A DNA stretch of 64,000 nucleotides, taken from positions 1,984,001 to 2,048,000 of the forward strand of contig NZ_CP129683.1 of the NCBI RefSeq assembly GCF_041080835.1, in the 5' to 3' direction. Positions 55,033-63,724 of this stretch are shown one piece after another. Positions within the stretch are counted from its first letter, which is position 1; every line of letters begins with the position of its first letter. The stretch comes from Bifidobacterium sp. WK012_4_13 (GTDB lineage Bacteria > Actinomycetota > Actinomycetes > Actinomycetales > Bifidobacteriaceae). The notes beneath the pieces are model-generated. The model was not told where the DNA came from, searched no databases, and saw only the letters and a program-made list of their open reading frames with translations. Position numbers and translations under genes: made by a program.

Positions 55033-55859
55033 TGGGACAGAAGATCAACCCCTTCGGGTATCGACTCGGCATTACCGAGGATCATCGCAGCAAGTGGTTC
55101 TCGGACTCCAACAAGTCCGGCGAGCGCTATCGCGATTTCGTTCTCGAAGATGACAAGATTCGCAAGGTCATGAACAAGGACCTCGAGCGCGCAGGCGTGT
55201 CCCGCGTGATCATCGAGCGCACCCGTGACCGTGTCCGTGTAGACATCCACACCGCACGTCCAGGCATTGTCATTGGCCGTCGTGGTGCAGAGGCCGAGCG
55301 CGTCCGTGCAAAGATCGAGAAGCTGACGGGCAAGCAGGTTCAGCTCAACATCTTCGAGGTCAAGAATGCCACCTTGGATGCGCAGCTTGTGGCACAGGGC
55401 ATAGCGGAGCAGCTCACCAATCGTGTGACTTTCCGCCGTGCAATGCGCAAGGCTCAGCAGGATGCCATGCGCGCAGGCGCAAAGGGCATTCGAATCAAGC
55501 TCTCAGGCCGCCTCGGAGGAGCCGAAATGAGCCGTTCGGAGTTCTACCGCGAAGGCCGCGTGCCTTTGCAGACTCTGCGAGCACTCATTGACTACGGATT
55601 CTTCGAAGCTCGTACGACCTATGGCCGTATCGGCGTCAAGGTCTGGATTTACAAGGGTGACATGACCGAGCGCGAGTTCGAGGAGCAGCAGGCTCAGCAG
55701 GGTGCCCGTCAGGGTCGCCGTGGTGACCGCCGCCCACGCAGAGGCTCACGTCCGTCAGAAGGCCGTGGCCAGCAGGGTCAGCAGACCAGTGCTCCACAGG
55801 CTGCCAAGGCTCAGCCTGCAGCAGCTGCAGCGCCTGTGACAACAGAAGTAAAGGAGTGA
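55032..55859 (+). CDS. rpsC: 30S ribosomal protein S3
   Basis: 275 residues: [13 protein letters not shown] at the start, the KH domain ([20 protein letters not shown]) and the C-terminal [20 protein letters not shown] tail of about 50 residues rich in Arg, Gln, Ala and Pro extends beyond the core, as in other actinobacteria. Confidence 0.98.
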   Translation: MGQKINPFGYRLGITEDHRSKWFSDSNKSGERYRDFVLEDDKIRKVMNKDLERAGVSRVIIERTRDRVRVDIHTARPGIVIGRRGAEAERVRAKIEKLTGKQVQLNIFEVKNATLDAQLVAQGIAEQLTNRVTFRRAMRKAQQDAMRAGAKGIRIKLSGRLGGAEMSRSEFYREGRVPLQTLRALIDYGFFEARTTYGRIGVKVWIYKGDMTEREFEEQQAQQGARQGRRGDRRPRRGSRPSEGRGQQGQQTSAPQAAKAQPAAAAAPVTTEVKE

Positions 55860-55863
55860 GCTG

Positions 55864-56283
55864 ATGCTTATCCCAAAGAGAACAAAGTATCGCAAGCAGC
55901 AACGCCCGACTCGTCGGGGGATGTCAAAGGGTGGAAACGAGATCGCCTTCGGTGATTACGGAATCCAGGCTCTTGCTCCTGCCTATGTCACCAACCGTCA
56001 GATCGAGGCCTCACGTATCGCCATGACGCGCTACATCAAGCGTGGCGGACGTGTTTGGATCACGATCTTCCCGGATCGTCCGCTCACGAAGCATGCTCTC
56101 GGTGCCCGAATGGGTTCCGGCAAGGGGGTTCCTGAGTTCTGGATCGCTAACGTTCACCCAGGTCGCGTCATGTTCGAGATCGGTGGCGTTACCGAGGATG
56201 TCGCTCGCGAGGCTCTGCGCCGTGCAATCGACAAACTACCAATGAAATGCAGAATTATCGCTCGTGAAGGCGGTGACATCTGA
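55864..56283 (+). CDS. rplP: 50S ribosomal protein L16
   Basis: 139 residues. [46 protein letters not shown] and [19 protein letters not shown] are typical (all quoted in part). It helps position the tRNA acceptor end. The stop overlaps the rpmC start. Confidence 0.98.
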   Translation: MLIPKRTKYRKQQRPTRRGMSKGGNEIAFGDYGIQALAPAYVTNRQIEASRIAMTRYIKRGGRVWITIFPDRPLTKHALGARMGSGKGVPEFWIANVHPGRVMFEIGGVTEDVAREALRRAIDKLPMKCRIIAREGGDI

Positions 56284-56549
56284 TGTCAGTAGGAACAGCT
56301 GAATATACAATCAAGACCCTCGGCGAGAAGACCAACGCGGAAATCGAAGGCTTCCTCAAGAAGTCAAAGGAAGAGCTTTTCAACCTGCGCTTCCAGGCCG
56401 CGACCGGTCAGCTCGACAACCAGACAAGGATCAAGGCAGTCAAGCACGATATCGCAAGAATGTACACCATTCTTCGTGAGCGTGAACTTGGCATCAGCCC
56501 AACTCCTGCTGAGGGTGACAACACCGCTAGTGAAGCTGAGGAGAAGTAA
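56283..56549 (+). CDS. rpmC: 50S ribosomal protein L29
   Basis: 88 residues. The helical-hairpin core is [19 protein letters not shown], then [20 protein letters not shown]. An acidic C-terminal extension of about 15 residues ([14 protein letters not shown]) goes beyond the common 65-75 residue length. Confidence 0.96.
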   Translation: MSVGTAEYTIKTLGEKTNAEIEGFLKKSKEELFNLRFQAATGQLDNQTRIKAVKHDIARMYTILRERELGISPTPAEGDNTASEAEEK

Positions 56550-56551
56550 GC

Positions 56552-56818
56552 ATGGCTGAGAAGCAAGAGCGTAACTTCCGCAAGGTTCGTCGTGGATACG
56601 TCGTGTCTGAGGCAATGGACAAGACGATCACCGTCGAGCTCGAGCAGCGTTCGACCCACCCGCTGTATGGCAAGGTCGTGCGTTCCACTCGTACGGTCAA
56701 GGTTCATGATGAGAAGAATGATGCGCATTTGGGTGATCTCGTGAGTATCATGGAAACTCGTCCACTGAGCAAGACTAAGCGTTGGCGTCTCGACTCGATC
56801 GTCGAACGCGCTAAGTAA
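56552..56818 (+). CDS. rpsQ: 30S ribosomal protein S17
   Basis: 88 residues. [23 protein letters not shown] and the [18 protein letters not shown] block are diagnostic. It ends the tightly packed S10 half; an 80-bp gap with a hairpin follows. Confidence 0.98.
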   Translation: MAEKQERNFRKVRRGYVVSEAMDKTITVELEQRSTHPLYGKVVRSTRTVKVHDEKNDAHLGDLVSIMETRPLSKTKRWRLDSIVERAK

Positions 56819-56838
56819 ACAAGTTCGGCAAGGCTCCG

Positions 56839-56869
56839 TGCACACCGCCGCTGATTCAAGTGGTGTGCA
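56839..56869 (+). promoter_or_regulatory. Hairpin at the S10/spc boundary
   Basis: TGCACACC (56839-56846) pairs perfectly with GGTGTGCA (56862-56869) in the only sizeable gap between rpsQ and rplN. There is no T tract, so attenuation or RNA processing are the options. Confidence 0.5.
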
Positions 56870-56898
56870 GGGAGAACCAGCTCGGCTAAGGAGAATCA

Positions 56899-57267
56899 AT
56901 GATTCAGCAGGAATCGCGGCTTCATGTCGCCGACAACACGGGTGCCAAGGAGATCTTGGCCATCCGAGTGCTCGGTGGATCGAAGCGACGCTATGCCGGC
57001 ATCGGCGATGTTATCGTCGCCTCCGTCAAGGATGCCATTCCGGGAGGGTCGGTCAAGAAGGGCGAAGTGGTCAAGGCCGTTATCGTCCGTACAGTCAAGG
57101 AGCATCGTCGTCCAGATGGCTCCTACATCAAGTTCGATGAGAATGCAGCAGTTATCCTCGGTTCAGGTCGTGAACCTCGTGGAACGCGTATTTTCGGACC
57201 GGTCGGTCGTGAGCTCCGTGACAGGCGCTTCATGAAGATCGTGTCTCTCGCACCGGAGGTGATCTGA
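56899..57267 (+). CDS. rplN: 50S ribosomal protein L14
   Basis: 122 residues: [19 protein letters not shown] at the start, then [23 protein letters not shown], and [27 protein letters not shown] precedes the ATG. It begins the spc-type half. Confidence 0.98.
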   Translation: MIQQESRLHVADNTGAKEILAIRVLGGSKRRYAGIGDVIVASVKDAIPGGSVKKGEVVKAVIVRTVKEHRRPDGSYIKFDENAAVILGSGREPRGTRIFGPVGRELRDRRFMKIVSLAPEVI

Positions 57268-57268
57268 G

Positions 57269-57604
57269 ATGGTAGCGAAGATCAAGACAGGCGACCAAGT
57301 CAAGGTTATTCGTGGCAAGGATCGCGGCAAAGAGGGCAAGGTTACTCGTATCCTCAGCAATGATCGTCTCATTGTAGAGGGTGTGCAGATTGTCAAGAAG
57401 CATGTCCGTGCAACCCAGCAGGGTCAGCAGTCGGGCATCGTTCCTACGGAAGCCCCAATTCATCGTTCAAACGTCATGGTTATAGATCCCGAAACCAAGG
57501 CACCTACCCGCGTAGGCGTTCAGGTTACGGAAGAGGCCCGTGACGGCAAGGTCAAGACTTTGCGCACACGCGTTGCAAAGAAATCAGGAAAGGAGCTGGC
57601 ATGA
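57269..57604 (+). CDS. rplX: 50S ribosomal protein L24
   Basis: 111 residues. The KOW motif is in [20 protein letters not shown], then the basic [15 protein letters not shown] stretch. The stop overlaps rplE by four bases. Confidence 0.98.
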   Translation: MVAKIKTGDQVKVIRGKDRGKEGKVTRILSNDRLIVEGVQIVKKHVRATQQGQQSGIVPTEAPIHRSNVMVIDPETKAPTRVGVQVTEEARDGKVKTLRTRVAKKSGKELA

Positions 57605-58182
57605 GCGAAGCAACATCAACGGCTGTTGAAGCACCTGCGGTTCCACGTCTCAAGCAGCAATACAACGAGACGATCGTTCCTGAGCTCGAGAAGGAATTCA
57701 AGTATTCCAACCCGATGCGCGTTGCACGTCTTGAGAAGATCGTCGTCTCCATGGGCGTCGGAGCCGCTGCGCGCGACTCGAAGCTCATCGAAGGTGCGAT
57801 CAAGGATCTCACTCTGATCACCGGTCAGAAGCCAAAGGTTACCAAGGCCAAGAAGTCCGTCGCGCAGTTCCATCTGCGTGAGGGCCAGGCCATCGGCGCC
57901 TATGTGACGCTTCGCGGTGACCGCATGTGGGAGTTCCTGGATCGTCTGCTTACCCTTGCACTGCCAAGAATCCGCGATTTCCGCGGCATCAGCGGCAAGC
58001 AGTTTGATGGCAATGGCAACTACAACTTCGGTCTCACGGAACAGTCGATGTTCCATGAGATTGATCCAGACGAGATCGATCACCAGCGTGGTATGGACAT
58101 CACCGTTGTCACCACCACGAAGGTAGACGCGGAAGCTCGAGTGCTATTGAAGCACCTTGGCTTCCCCTTCAAGGAGAACTGA
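57601..58182 (+). CDS. rplE: 50S ribosomal protein L5
   Basis: 193 residues. It contacts 5S r[44 protein letters not shown] and the [21 protein letters not shown] block (quoted in parts) match the family. A polar N-terminus of about 14 residues is extra. Confidence 0.98.
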   Translation: MSEATSTAVEAPAVPRLKQQYNETIVPELEKEFKYSNPMRVARLEKIVVSMGVGAAARDSKLIEGAIKDLTLITGQKPKVTKAKKSVAQFHLREGQAIGAYVTLRGDRMWEFLDRLLTLALPRIRDFRGISGKQFDGNGNYNFGLTEQSMFHEIDPDEIDHQRGMDITVVTTTKVDAEARVLLKHLGFPFKEN

Positions 58183-58183
58183 T

Positions 58184-58369
58184 ATGGCAAAAACCGCTCT
58201 TAGGAACAAAGCGGCCGCAAAGCCCAAGTTCAAGGTGCGTGACTATACACGTTGCCAGGTTTGCGGTCGTCCCCACTCCGTCTATCGCAAATTCGGCCTG
58301 TGCCGCATCTGCCTTCGTGAGAAGGCCCACCGTGGTGAACTGCCCGGAGTTACGAAGTCCAGTTGGTAA
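58184..58369 (+). CDS. rpsZ: 30S ribosomal protein S14, type Z (zinc)
   Basis: 61 residues, the short zinc-binding form, with C24, C27, C40 and C43 in RCQVCGRP and LCRICLRE. It starts one base after the rplE stop. The 83-bp gap after it contains the hairpin at 58387-58422. Confidence 0.97.
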   Translation: MAKTALRNKAAAKPKFKVRDYTRCQVCGRPHSVYRKFGLCRICLREKAHRGELPGVTKSSW

Positions 58370-58386
58370 ACATCGACGCTGAAGGT

Positions 58387-58422
58387 CCGCTACTCATCGG
58401 GGTTATACCCGTTGAGTGGCGG
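58387..58422 (+). promoter_or_regulatory. Extended hairpin between rpsZ and rpsH
   Basis: CCGCTACTCA (58387-58396) pairs with TGAGTGGCGG (58413-58422), nine Watson-Crick pairs plus one G-U, and the interior adds CGGG/CCCG around TTATA. It lies directly before rpsH. S8 regulates the spc operon in E. coli by binding mRNA, so an S8 site is a possibility. Confidence 0.55.
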
Positions 58423-58452
58423 AAACCACGGCGAGGAAGGGCATAAGCCCAC

Positions 58453-58851
58453 ATGACAATGACAGATCCAATCGCAGACATGCTTACGCGTCTGCGCAAT
58501 GCGAGTGCGGCAAAACACGAGACTGTTCAAATGCCGTATTCAAAGTTCAAGGCGAATATCGCCCAGATTCTTCAGCGTGAAGGATTTATTGCAAACTATT
58601 CGGCACAAGAGGCAAAGGTTGGACAGACCCTTGAGGTAACGCTCAAGTATGGTCCGACCGGAGAGCGCAGCCTTCAGGGCATCAAGCGCGTCTCGAAGCC
58701 TGGCCTGCGTCGCTATGCAAAGTCTGACTCACTTCCCATGCCATTGGGTGGTCTCGGCATTGCAATCATTTCGACAAGCGCCGGATTGCTGACCCAGAAG
58801 GAATGCCTCGACCGGGGCATCGGCGGCGAAATCGTCGCCTACGTTTGGTGA
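58453..58851 (+). CDS. rpsH: 30S ribosomal protein S8
   Basis: 132 residues from ATG 58453 (an ATG at 58459 is also possible). [29 protein letters not shown] and the C-terminal [22 protein letters not shown] block are typical. Confidence 0.97.
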   Translation: MTMTDPIADMLTRLRNASAAKHETVQMPYSKFKANIAQILQREGFIANYSAQEAKVGQTLEVTLKYGPTGERSLQGIKRVSKPGLRRYAKSDSLPMPLGGLGIAIISTSAGLLTQKECLDRGIGGEIVAYVW

Positions 58852-58868
58852 GAAAGGAGAGCTAACTC

Positions 58869-59408
58869 ATGGCATCACATATTGGTAAGCTCCCAATCGC
58901 CGTTCCGGCAGGCGTCGAAGTCGCGATCAAGGGACAGGAATTCACCGCCAAGGGCTCGAAGGGTTCCGATTCATACACTATTCCTGAAGGCATTACAGGA
59001 AAGTTTGAAGATGGCACCATCACTTTGGTTGCTTCAGACGATTTGCGTCCAACCCGTGCCAACCACGGTTTGAGTCGTTCAATCATCGCCTCAATGGTTC
59101 AGGGCGTTCATGAGGGCTTCTCGAAGCACCTGATGATCATTGGAACCGGTTACCGCGTCGTTGCGAAGGGAAAGGGCCTCGAGTTCTTCCTTGGCTATTC
59201 GCATACGATTACGGTCGATCCTCCTGAGGGCATCACTTTCGAGCTGCCCAACGCCAACGAGGTCATCGTGCACGGAACGGACAAGCAGACTGTCGGCCAG
59301 GTAGCTGCGAACATCCGAAAGCTCCGCGCTCCCGAACCGTACAAGGGCAAGGGAATCAAGTACGACAACGAACATATCATTCGCAAGGCTGGAAAGGCTG
59401 GTAAGTAA
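58869..59408 (+). CDS. rplF: 50S ribosomal protein L6
   Basis: 179 residues. [18 protein letters not shown] starts the first of two duplicated folds; the second contains [18 protein letters not shown] and [22 protein letters not shown] residues. AGAAAGGAGAGCTAACTC precedes the ATG. Confidence 0.98.
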   Translation: MASHIGKLPIAVPAGVEVAIKGQEFTAKGSKGSDSYTIPEGITGKFEDGTITLVASDDLRPTRANHGLSRSIIASMVQGVHEGFSKHLMIIGTGYRVVAKGKGLEFFLGYSHTITVDPPEGITFELPNANEVIVHGTDKQTVGQVAANIRKLRAPEPYKGKGIKYDNEHIIRKAGKAGK

Positions 59409-59410
59409 CC

Positions 59411-59782
59411 ATGACAGTCAAGATTTTCGGTAAGGGTAAGAGCGTTGCTCGTATCCGCCGTCATGCCCGCCTGCGCAAGCGTGTGGTAGGAACTACCGAG
59501 CGTCCACGTCTGGTCATCACCCGTTCGAATCGGAACATGATCGCGCAGATTGTTGACGATTCGCAGGGATTGACCCTGGTCAGCGAGTCCACGCTGATGT
59601 CCGATTTCTCCGACTTCAAGGGGAACAAAACCGAGGCTGCCAAGAAGGTCGGCGAATTGGTTGCGAAGAAGGCTCAGGAAAAAGGTATCTCTGAGGTTGT
59701 CTTCGACCGTGGCGGCAACAAGTATCATGGACGCGTCGCAGCTGTTGCGGACGGAGCCCGTGAGGGAGGGTTGGCACTGTGA
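59411..59782 (+). CDS. rplR: 50S ribosomal protein L18
   Basis: 123 residues. [22 protein letters not shown] and [24 protein letters not shown] (parts quoted) are diagnostic; it binds 5S rRNA. The rpsE GTG start lies inside its stop (GTGA). Confidence 0.98.
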   Translation: MTVKIFGKGKSVARIRRHARLRKRVVGTTERPRLVITRSNRNMIAQIVDDSQGLTLVSESTLMSDFSDFKGNKTEAAKKVGELVAKKAQEKGISEVVFDRGGNKYHGRVAAVADGAREGGLAL

Positions 59783-60555
59783 GCGACAACCAGAATACAA
59801 AGGAAACCAAGGTGGCTGATTCAACTCAGGCTGCTCAGGACTCTTCCAACAATGACAGCCGCAGCGATAATCGCAACGACAGCCGCAGCGATGACCGTCG
59901 TGGTCGTCGTGGCGACGGCCGTCGCGGTGAAGGTCGCCGTGGAGAGGGTCGTCGTGGCCGCAAGGATCGCGATGACAATCGTGATGAGCTTCTCGACCGC
60001 GTCGTGACCATCAACCGTGTCGCAAAGGTCCACAAGGGTGGCCGTACCTTCAGCTTCGCCGCTCTCGTAGTGGTCGGCGATGGCAAGGGAACGGTAGGCG
60101 TTGGCTACGGCAAGTCACGTGAGGTCCCCGCCGCAATTGCCAAGGGACAGCTCGACGCGAAGAAGAACATGTTCACCGTTCCTCGCGTACGTGGAACCGT
60201 CACGCATCCTGTGATCGGCCATGAGGCTGCAGGTACAGTCCTGCTGCGTCCAGCCGCTCCGGGAACCGGCGTCATTGCCGGTGGTCCAGTCCGCGCAGTC
60301 CTTGAGTGCGCTGGCATCACCGACATTCTCAGCAAGTCGATGGGATCGGCAACTGCCATCAACATGGTTCGTGCAACCGTTGCAGCTTTGCAGCAGCTCG
60401 AAGAGCCTGAAGAGATCGCAGCTCGTCGTGGTCTGACGGTCGAGGAGGTCGCTCCTGACGCACTGCTTCGCGCTCGTGCAGAGGGCATCGCCGAGGCTCG
60501 CAAGGAACGCGAAGAGGCCAAGGCTAAGGCCGCCGAGCAAAAGGATGGTGAGTGA
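59779..60555 (+). CDS. rpsE: 30S ribosomal protein S5 with long charged N-terminal extension
   Basis: 258 residues against about 165 in E. coli. The first 70 residues are low in complexity: an N/S/D-rich start, then repeats [16 protein letters not shown] and [14 protein letters not shown]. The conserved core begins at [19 protein letters not shown] and includes [15 protein letters not shown] and the C-terminal [12 protein letters not shown] tail of about 45 residues rich in Ala, Glu and Lys follows. The start is GTG in the overlap with rplR. Confidence 0.96.
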   Translation: MSDNQNTKETKVADSTQAAQDSSNNDSRSDNRNDSRSDDRRGRRGDGRRGEGRRGEGRRGRKDRDDNRDELLDRVVTINRVAKVHKGGRTFSFAALVVVGDGKGTVGVGYGKSREVPAAIAKGQLDAKKNMFTVPRVRGTVTHPVIGHEAAGTVLLRPAAPGTGVIAGGPVRAVLECAGITDILSKSMGSATAINMVRATVAALQQLEEPEEIAARRGLTVEEVAPDALLRARAEGIAEARKEREEAKAKAAEQKDGE

Positions 60556-60740
60556 TGACTAAGCAAATCAAGATCACACTTGTCAAGGGCCTTGTCAACC
60601 AGACTGCACGTCAGAAGGACAATGTTCAATCTCTCGGTCTGCATAAGATCGGCCAAAGCGTCGTGCGTGAAGACACGCCTGTCTATCGTGGCATGGCTCA
60701 CGCAGTTCGTCATTTGGTTACCGTTGAGGAGGTGGACTGA
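60555..60740 (+). CDS. rpmD: 50S ribosomal protein L30
   Basis: 61 residues: [32 protein letters not shown], typical in length and sequence (quoted in part). The ATG overlaps the rpsE stop by one base. Confidence 0.97.
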   Translation: MTKQIKITLVKGLVNQTARQKDNVQSLGLHKIGQSVVREDTPVYRGMAHAVRHLVTVEEVD

Positions 60741-60743
60741 TTA

Positions 60744-61241
60744 ATGGCATCCACAACTGAGGCAACAACTGCCAATGAAGATACCAAGTCAGGCGATGTC
60801 AGCATCATTCAGATGCATGATCTTCGTCCTGCTGAGGGTGCAAAGAAAAACAAGATTCGCGTAGGCCGTGGTGAAGGCTCGAAGGGTAAGACCTCTGGGC
60901 GTGGAACCAAGGGCACGAAGGCTCGCTACCAGGTCCGTCCAGGATTTGAAGGCGGCCAGCTGCCTCTCTACATGCGACTTCCGAAGCTTCGTGGTTTCAA
61001 GAACCCGTTCAAGAAGCAGTTCCAGGTCGTCAATGTAGGCGCGCTTGCTGAACTCTTCCCGAAGGGTGGAGACATCACTGTCGAGGCTCTTGTCGAAAAG
61101 GGCGCAGTGCGCGCAGGTTACCCTGTCAAGGTTCTTGGCGAAGGTGAAGTTTCCTCCGCACTGACCCTGAAGGGCGTGAAGGTTTCGGCTTCGGCAAAAT
61201 CAAAGATCGAAACCGCTGGAGGCTCGGTCTCCGAAGACTGA
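60744..61241 (+). CDS. rplO: 50S ribosomal protein L15
   Basis: 165 residues. The core starts at [20 protein letters not shown] and has [17 protein letters not shown] and the [16 protein letters not shown] box. About 23 extra residues lie at the N-terminus (start of [18 protein letters not shown]). It is the last ribosomal gene before the terminator. Confidence 0.97.
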   Translation: MASTTEATTANEDTKSGDVSIIQMHDLRPAEGAKKNKIRVGRGEGSKGKTSGRGTKGTKARYQVRPGFEGGQLPLYMRLPKLRGFKNPFKKQFQVVNVGALAELFPKGGDITVEALVEKGAVRAGYPVKVLGEGEVSSALTLKGVKVSASAKSKIETAGGSVSED

Positions 61242-61274
61242 ATCAGTCATCGGGGATAAGATGTGAGGCGGTTC

Positions 61275-61310
61275 ATGACCCTCCCCGGCATGGGGAGGGT
61301 CATTTTTTTA
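61275..61310 (+). terminator. Terminator after rplO
   Basis: ATGACCCTCCCC (61275-61286) pairs with GGGGAGGGTCAT (61292-61303) and is followed by TTTTTTTA, a strong intrinsic terminator that separates the ribosomal run from secY. Confidence 0.93.
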
Positions 61311-61408
61311 ATGTGTATGTGTGTTCTTCAGTACTTTCGGCTAGACTCATACACTAGTGTGTCGGTGCATCTTGCGCTGTGCGTTCATAATGCTTTAGGA
61401 GGATCCAG

Positions 61409-62740
61409 GTGCGGACGCTAATTCAAGCTTTTAGGACGAAGGAATTGAGGAATAAGATCCTCTTCGTTCTCGGAATCATTATCGTCTATCGCATAGGTTC
61501 GTTCATACCTACACCTGGCGTCGACTACAAGGTGGTGCAGCAGTGCATCACATCGACCGGAAGCGAAGACTTCATCGGTCTGGTCAATCTTTTCTCGGGC
61601 GGCGCGCTCTTGCAGCTGTCCATCTTTGCACTGGGCATCATGCCATACATCACGGCTTCCATCGTTGTCCAGCTTCTCCGTGTGGTCATTCCTCGCTTCG
61701 AGGCACTGCATAAGGAAGGGCAGTCCGGCGAGGCGAAGCTCACTCAGTACACCCGTTACATGACCATCGGCCTTGCGGTGCTGCAGTCCACCACCATCCT
61801 GGTGACCGCTCGCTCCGGTGCACTGTTCAACTATGCCTGCACCGGCCAGGTAATCCCTGACTCCTCTCCATGGAACCTGATCGTGATGATTCTCATCATG
61901 ACCGGCGGCACGGGCCTGATCATGTGGATGGCCGAGCTCATCACCGAGAAGGGCATCGGCAATGGCATGTCAGTGCTTATTTTCATGTCCATATGCTCCG
62001 GGTTCCTTCCACAGCTTTGGGCCATCGGCTGGGGCACGACCGGCAAGAACGGCAATTGGACCAAGTTCGGCATCATCACTGGTGTGCTGATCGTCATTCT
62101 CGTCTTCGTCGTCTATGTGGAGCTCAGTCAGCGTCGCATTCCAGTCCAATACACGAGGCGCATGATTGGCCGAAAGATGTATGGCGGATCGTCGACCTAT
62201 CTGCCGTTGAAGATCAATATGTCCGGCGTGATTCCACCAATCTTTGCGTCTTCGATTCTAGCCATACCAACCCTCATCGCGCAGTTCGGGAATACCGAGC
62301 AGAGCTGGGTCTCTTGGATCAACACCAATCTTGCAAGCACGACTTCGGTCTGGTACATCTCGCTGTATGCGCTGATGATCGTGTTCTTCTGCTTCTTCTA
62401 CACTTCGATTACCTTCAATCCGGACGAAACAGCGGATAACATGAAGGAATATGGCGGGTTCATCCCAGGCGTGCGTGCCGGCCGGGCGACCAGCCAATAC
62501 CTGAACTATGTCATGAACCGTCTGAACACGGTAGGCGCCGTGTATCTGCTCTTTGTGGCCTTGATTCCAACGGTGCTGATCATGAGCCTTCAGCTCGGCA
62601 CCAAGCTTCCATTCGGCGGCACCACCATTCTGATCATCGCCGGCGTCGGCTTGGATACGCTGCGTCAGGCAAAGGCTCAGACCGAGCAGTTCCAGTATGC
62701 CGGCTTCCTCTTCGAGGACACCGATCACAAGGAAGGCTGA
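61409..62740 (+). CDS. secY: Preprotein translocase subunit SecY
   Basis: 443 residues with ten expected helices. The start is a GTG at 61409 behind AGGAGGATCCAG. RNKILFVLGIIIVYRIGSFIPTPGV opens the protein, LFSGGALLQLSIFALGIMPYITASIV covers the plug region, and the cytoplasmic loop YTRRMIGRKMYGGSSTYLPLK contacts SecA and the ribosome (all quoted in parts). The gap 61311-61408 should hold its own promoter. Confidence 0.97.
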   Translation: MRTLIQAFRTKELRNKILFVLGIIIVYRIGSFIPTPGVDYKVVQQCITSTGSEDFIGLVNLFSGGALLQLSIFALGIMPYITASIVVQLLRVVIPRFEALHKEGQSGEAKLTQYTRYMTIGLAVLQSTTILVTARSGALFNYACTGQVIPDSSPWNLIVMILIMTGGTGLIMWMAELITEKGIGNGMSVLIFMSICSGFLPQLWAIGWGTTGKNGNWTKFGIITGVLIVILVFVVYVELSQRRIPVQYTRRMIGRKMYGGSSTYLPLKINMSGVIPPIFASSILAIPTLIAQFGNTEQSWVSWINTNLASTTSVWYISLYALMIVFFCFFYTSITFNPDETADNMKEYGGFIPGVRAGRATSQYLNYVMNRLNTVGAVYLLFVALIPTVLIMSLQLGTKLPFGGTTILIIAGVGLDTLRQAKAQTEQFQYAGFLFEDTDHKEG

Positions 62741-62899
62741 TTGCTGACTGCCCTGGCCTTGATTGCCGGGGCAGTTCTGTATGTGGGTGCTTAGACTGTG
62801 TATACATTCATACATCAGCATTCTTGCATTCACATCTTGAATCCGCCATCTTGCATCCACACTGGCATGTGGGAAATAACGACAAAGTAAGGAACGACA

Positions 62900-63460
62900 A
62901 TGCGACTATTGATTATGGGACCCCAAGGCGTCGGCAAGGGAACTCAGGCTGCGCTGATAAGCAAGAATCTTGGAATTCCCGCCATCTCGACAGGAGATAT
63001 CTTCCGTTACAATCTCAAGAATGAAACCCCGCTTGGTCTTGAGGCGAAGGCATACATTGACAAGGGGTTGCTCGTTCCCGATGAATTGACGAACAAGATC
63101 GTCAAGGACCGCCTTGCCAAGGATGATGCGAGCAACGGGTGGATTCTTGACGGATATCCACGCAACGACTCTCAGGTGGCTGCCCTTGACTCAATTCTTG
63201 AAGAGCTGGGCACTCCTCTCGATCACGCGATCGCCTTGAATGCCGAGCGCAGCGTGCTGATGGACCGTATGAAGAAGCGCGCCGAAATAGAAGGTCGCGC
63301 GGATGACACTCCGGAGATCATAGCCAAGCGTCTTGATGTCTATGAGCATGAGACTGCTCCACTGATCGATATCTATCGCAAGCGCGGGGTTCTGGTGGAG
63401 ATCGACAGCACCGGTGGAATCGAAAGCATCTCAGAGCATATCCTCGACGCACTGAAATAG
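62900..63460 (+). CDS. adk: Adenylate kinase
   Basis: 186 residues. The P-loop is GPQGVGKGTQ (7-16). STGDIFRYNLKNETPLG and GWILDGYPRN follow. The lid is the short form (MKKRAEIEGRADDTPEIIAKRL, in parts) without zinc cysteines, as in most actinobacteria. The hairpin at 63507-63537 ends it. infA, rpmJ, rpsM, rpsK and rpoA, which follow adk or secY in many genomes, are not here. Confidence 0.96.
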   Translation: MRLLIMGPQGVGKGTQAALISKNLGIPAISTGDIFRYNLKNETPLGLEAKAYIDKGLLVPDELTNKIVKDRLAKDDASNGWILDGYPRNDSQVAALDSILEELGTPLDHAIALNAERSVLMDRMKKRAEIEGRADDTPEIIAKRLDVYEHETAPLIDIYRKRGVLVEIDSTGGIESISEHILDALK

Positions 63461-63510
63461 CGAGATTGCCAGCTGCTCGAAGCAGAGTGGTGCATAGCAG
63501 TCCATTAAAA

Positions 63511-63531
63511 CTTGAGTCTGTATGACTCAAG
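63511..63531. promoter_or_regulatory. HAIR operator (HspR site) and adk terminator hairpin
   Basis: CTTGAGT (63511-63517), seven bases, then ACTCAAG (63525-63531) is a perfect match to the HspR-associated inverted repeat. The preceding AAAA and following TTTTTTT extend it to an 11-bp stem with a U tract, so the same bases can end adk transcription. hsp20 starts 193 bp downstream. The region between shows GGAACC-GAGA-GGTTCC near 63606 and no gene. Confidence 0.85.
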
Positions 63532-63724
63532 TTTTTTTATCTCTGGGTAAAACCCCGGAACAAAACCCAGTCATTATCTATTGTCAAAGGTGAAAGGCAA
63601 GAAAGGAACCGAGAGGTTCCGGGAATGGTTACGAAACGATATGCCAGGCGATCTCATAGATCGCGCAGGCATTCGCGGCCAAGCCATCCCGCCTAAGGTT
63701 TTTGATGATGAAGGAGTATAGATT

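Noticed and set aside
63507..63540. Simple intrinsic terminator of adk with no other role
   Set aside because: The stem is an exact HAIR sequence with the required seven-base spacer and precedes hsp20, so it is reported as an operator that may also terminate.
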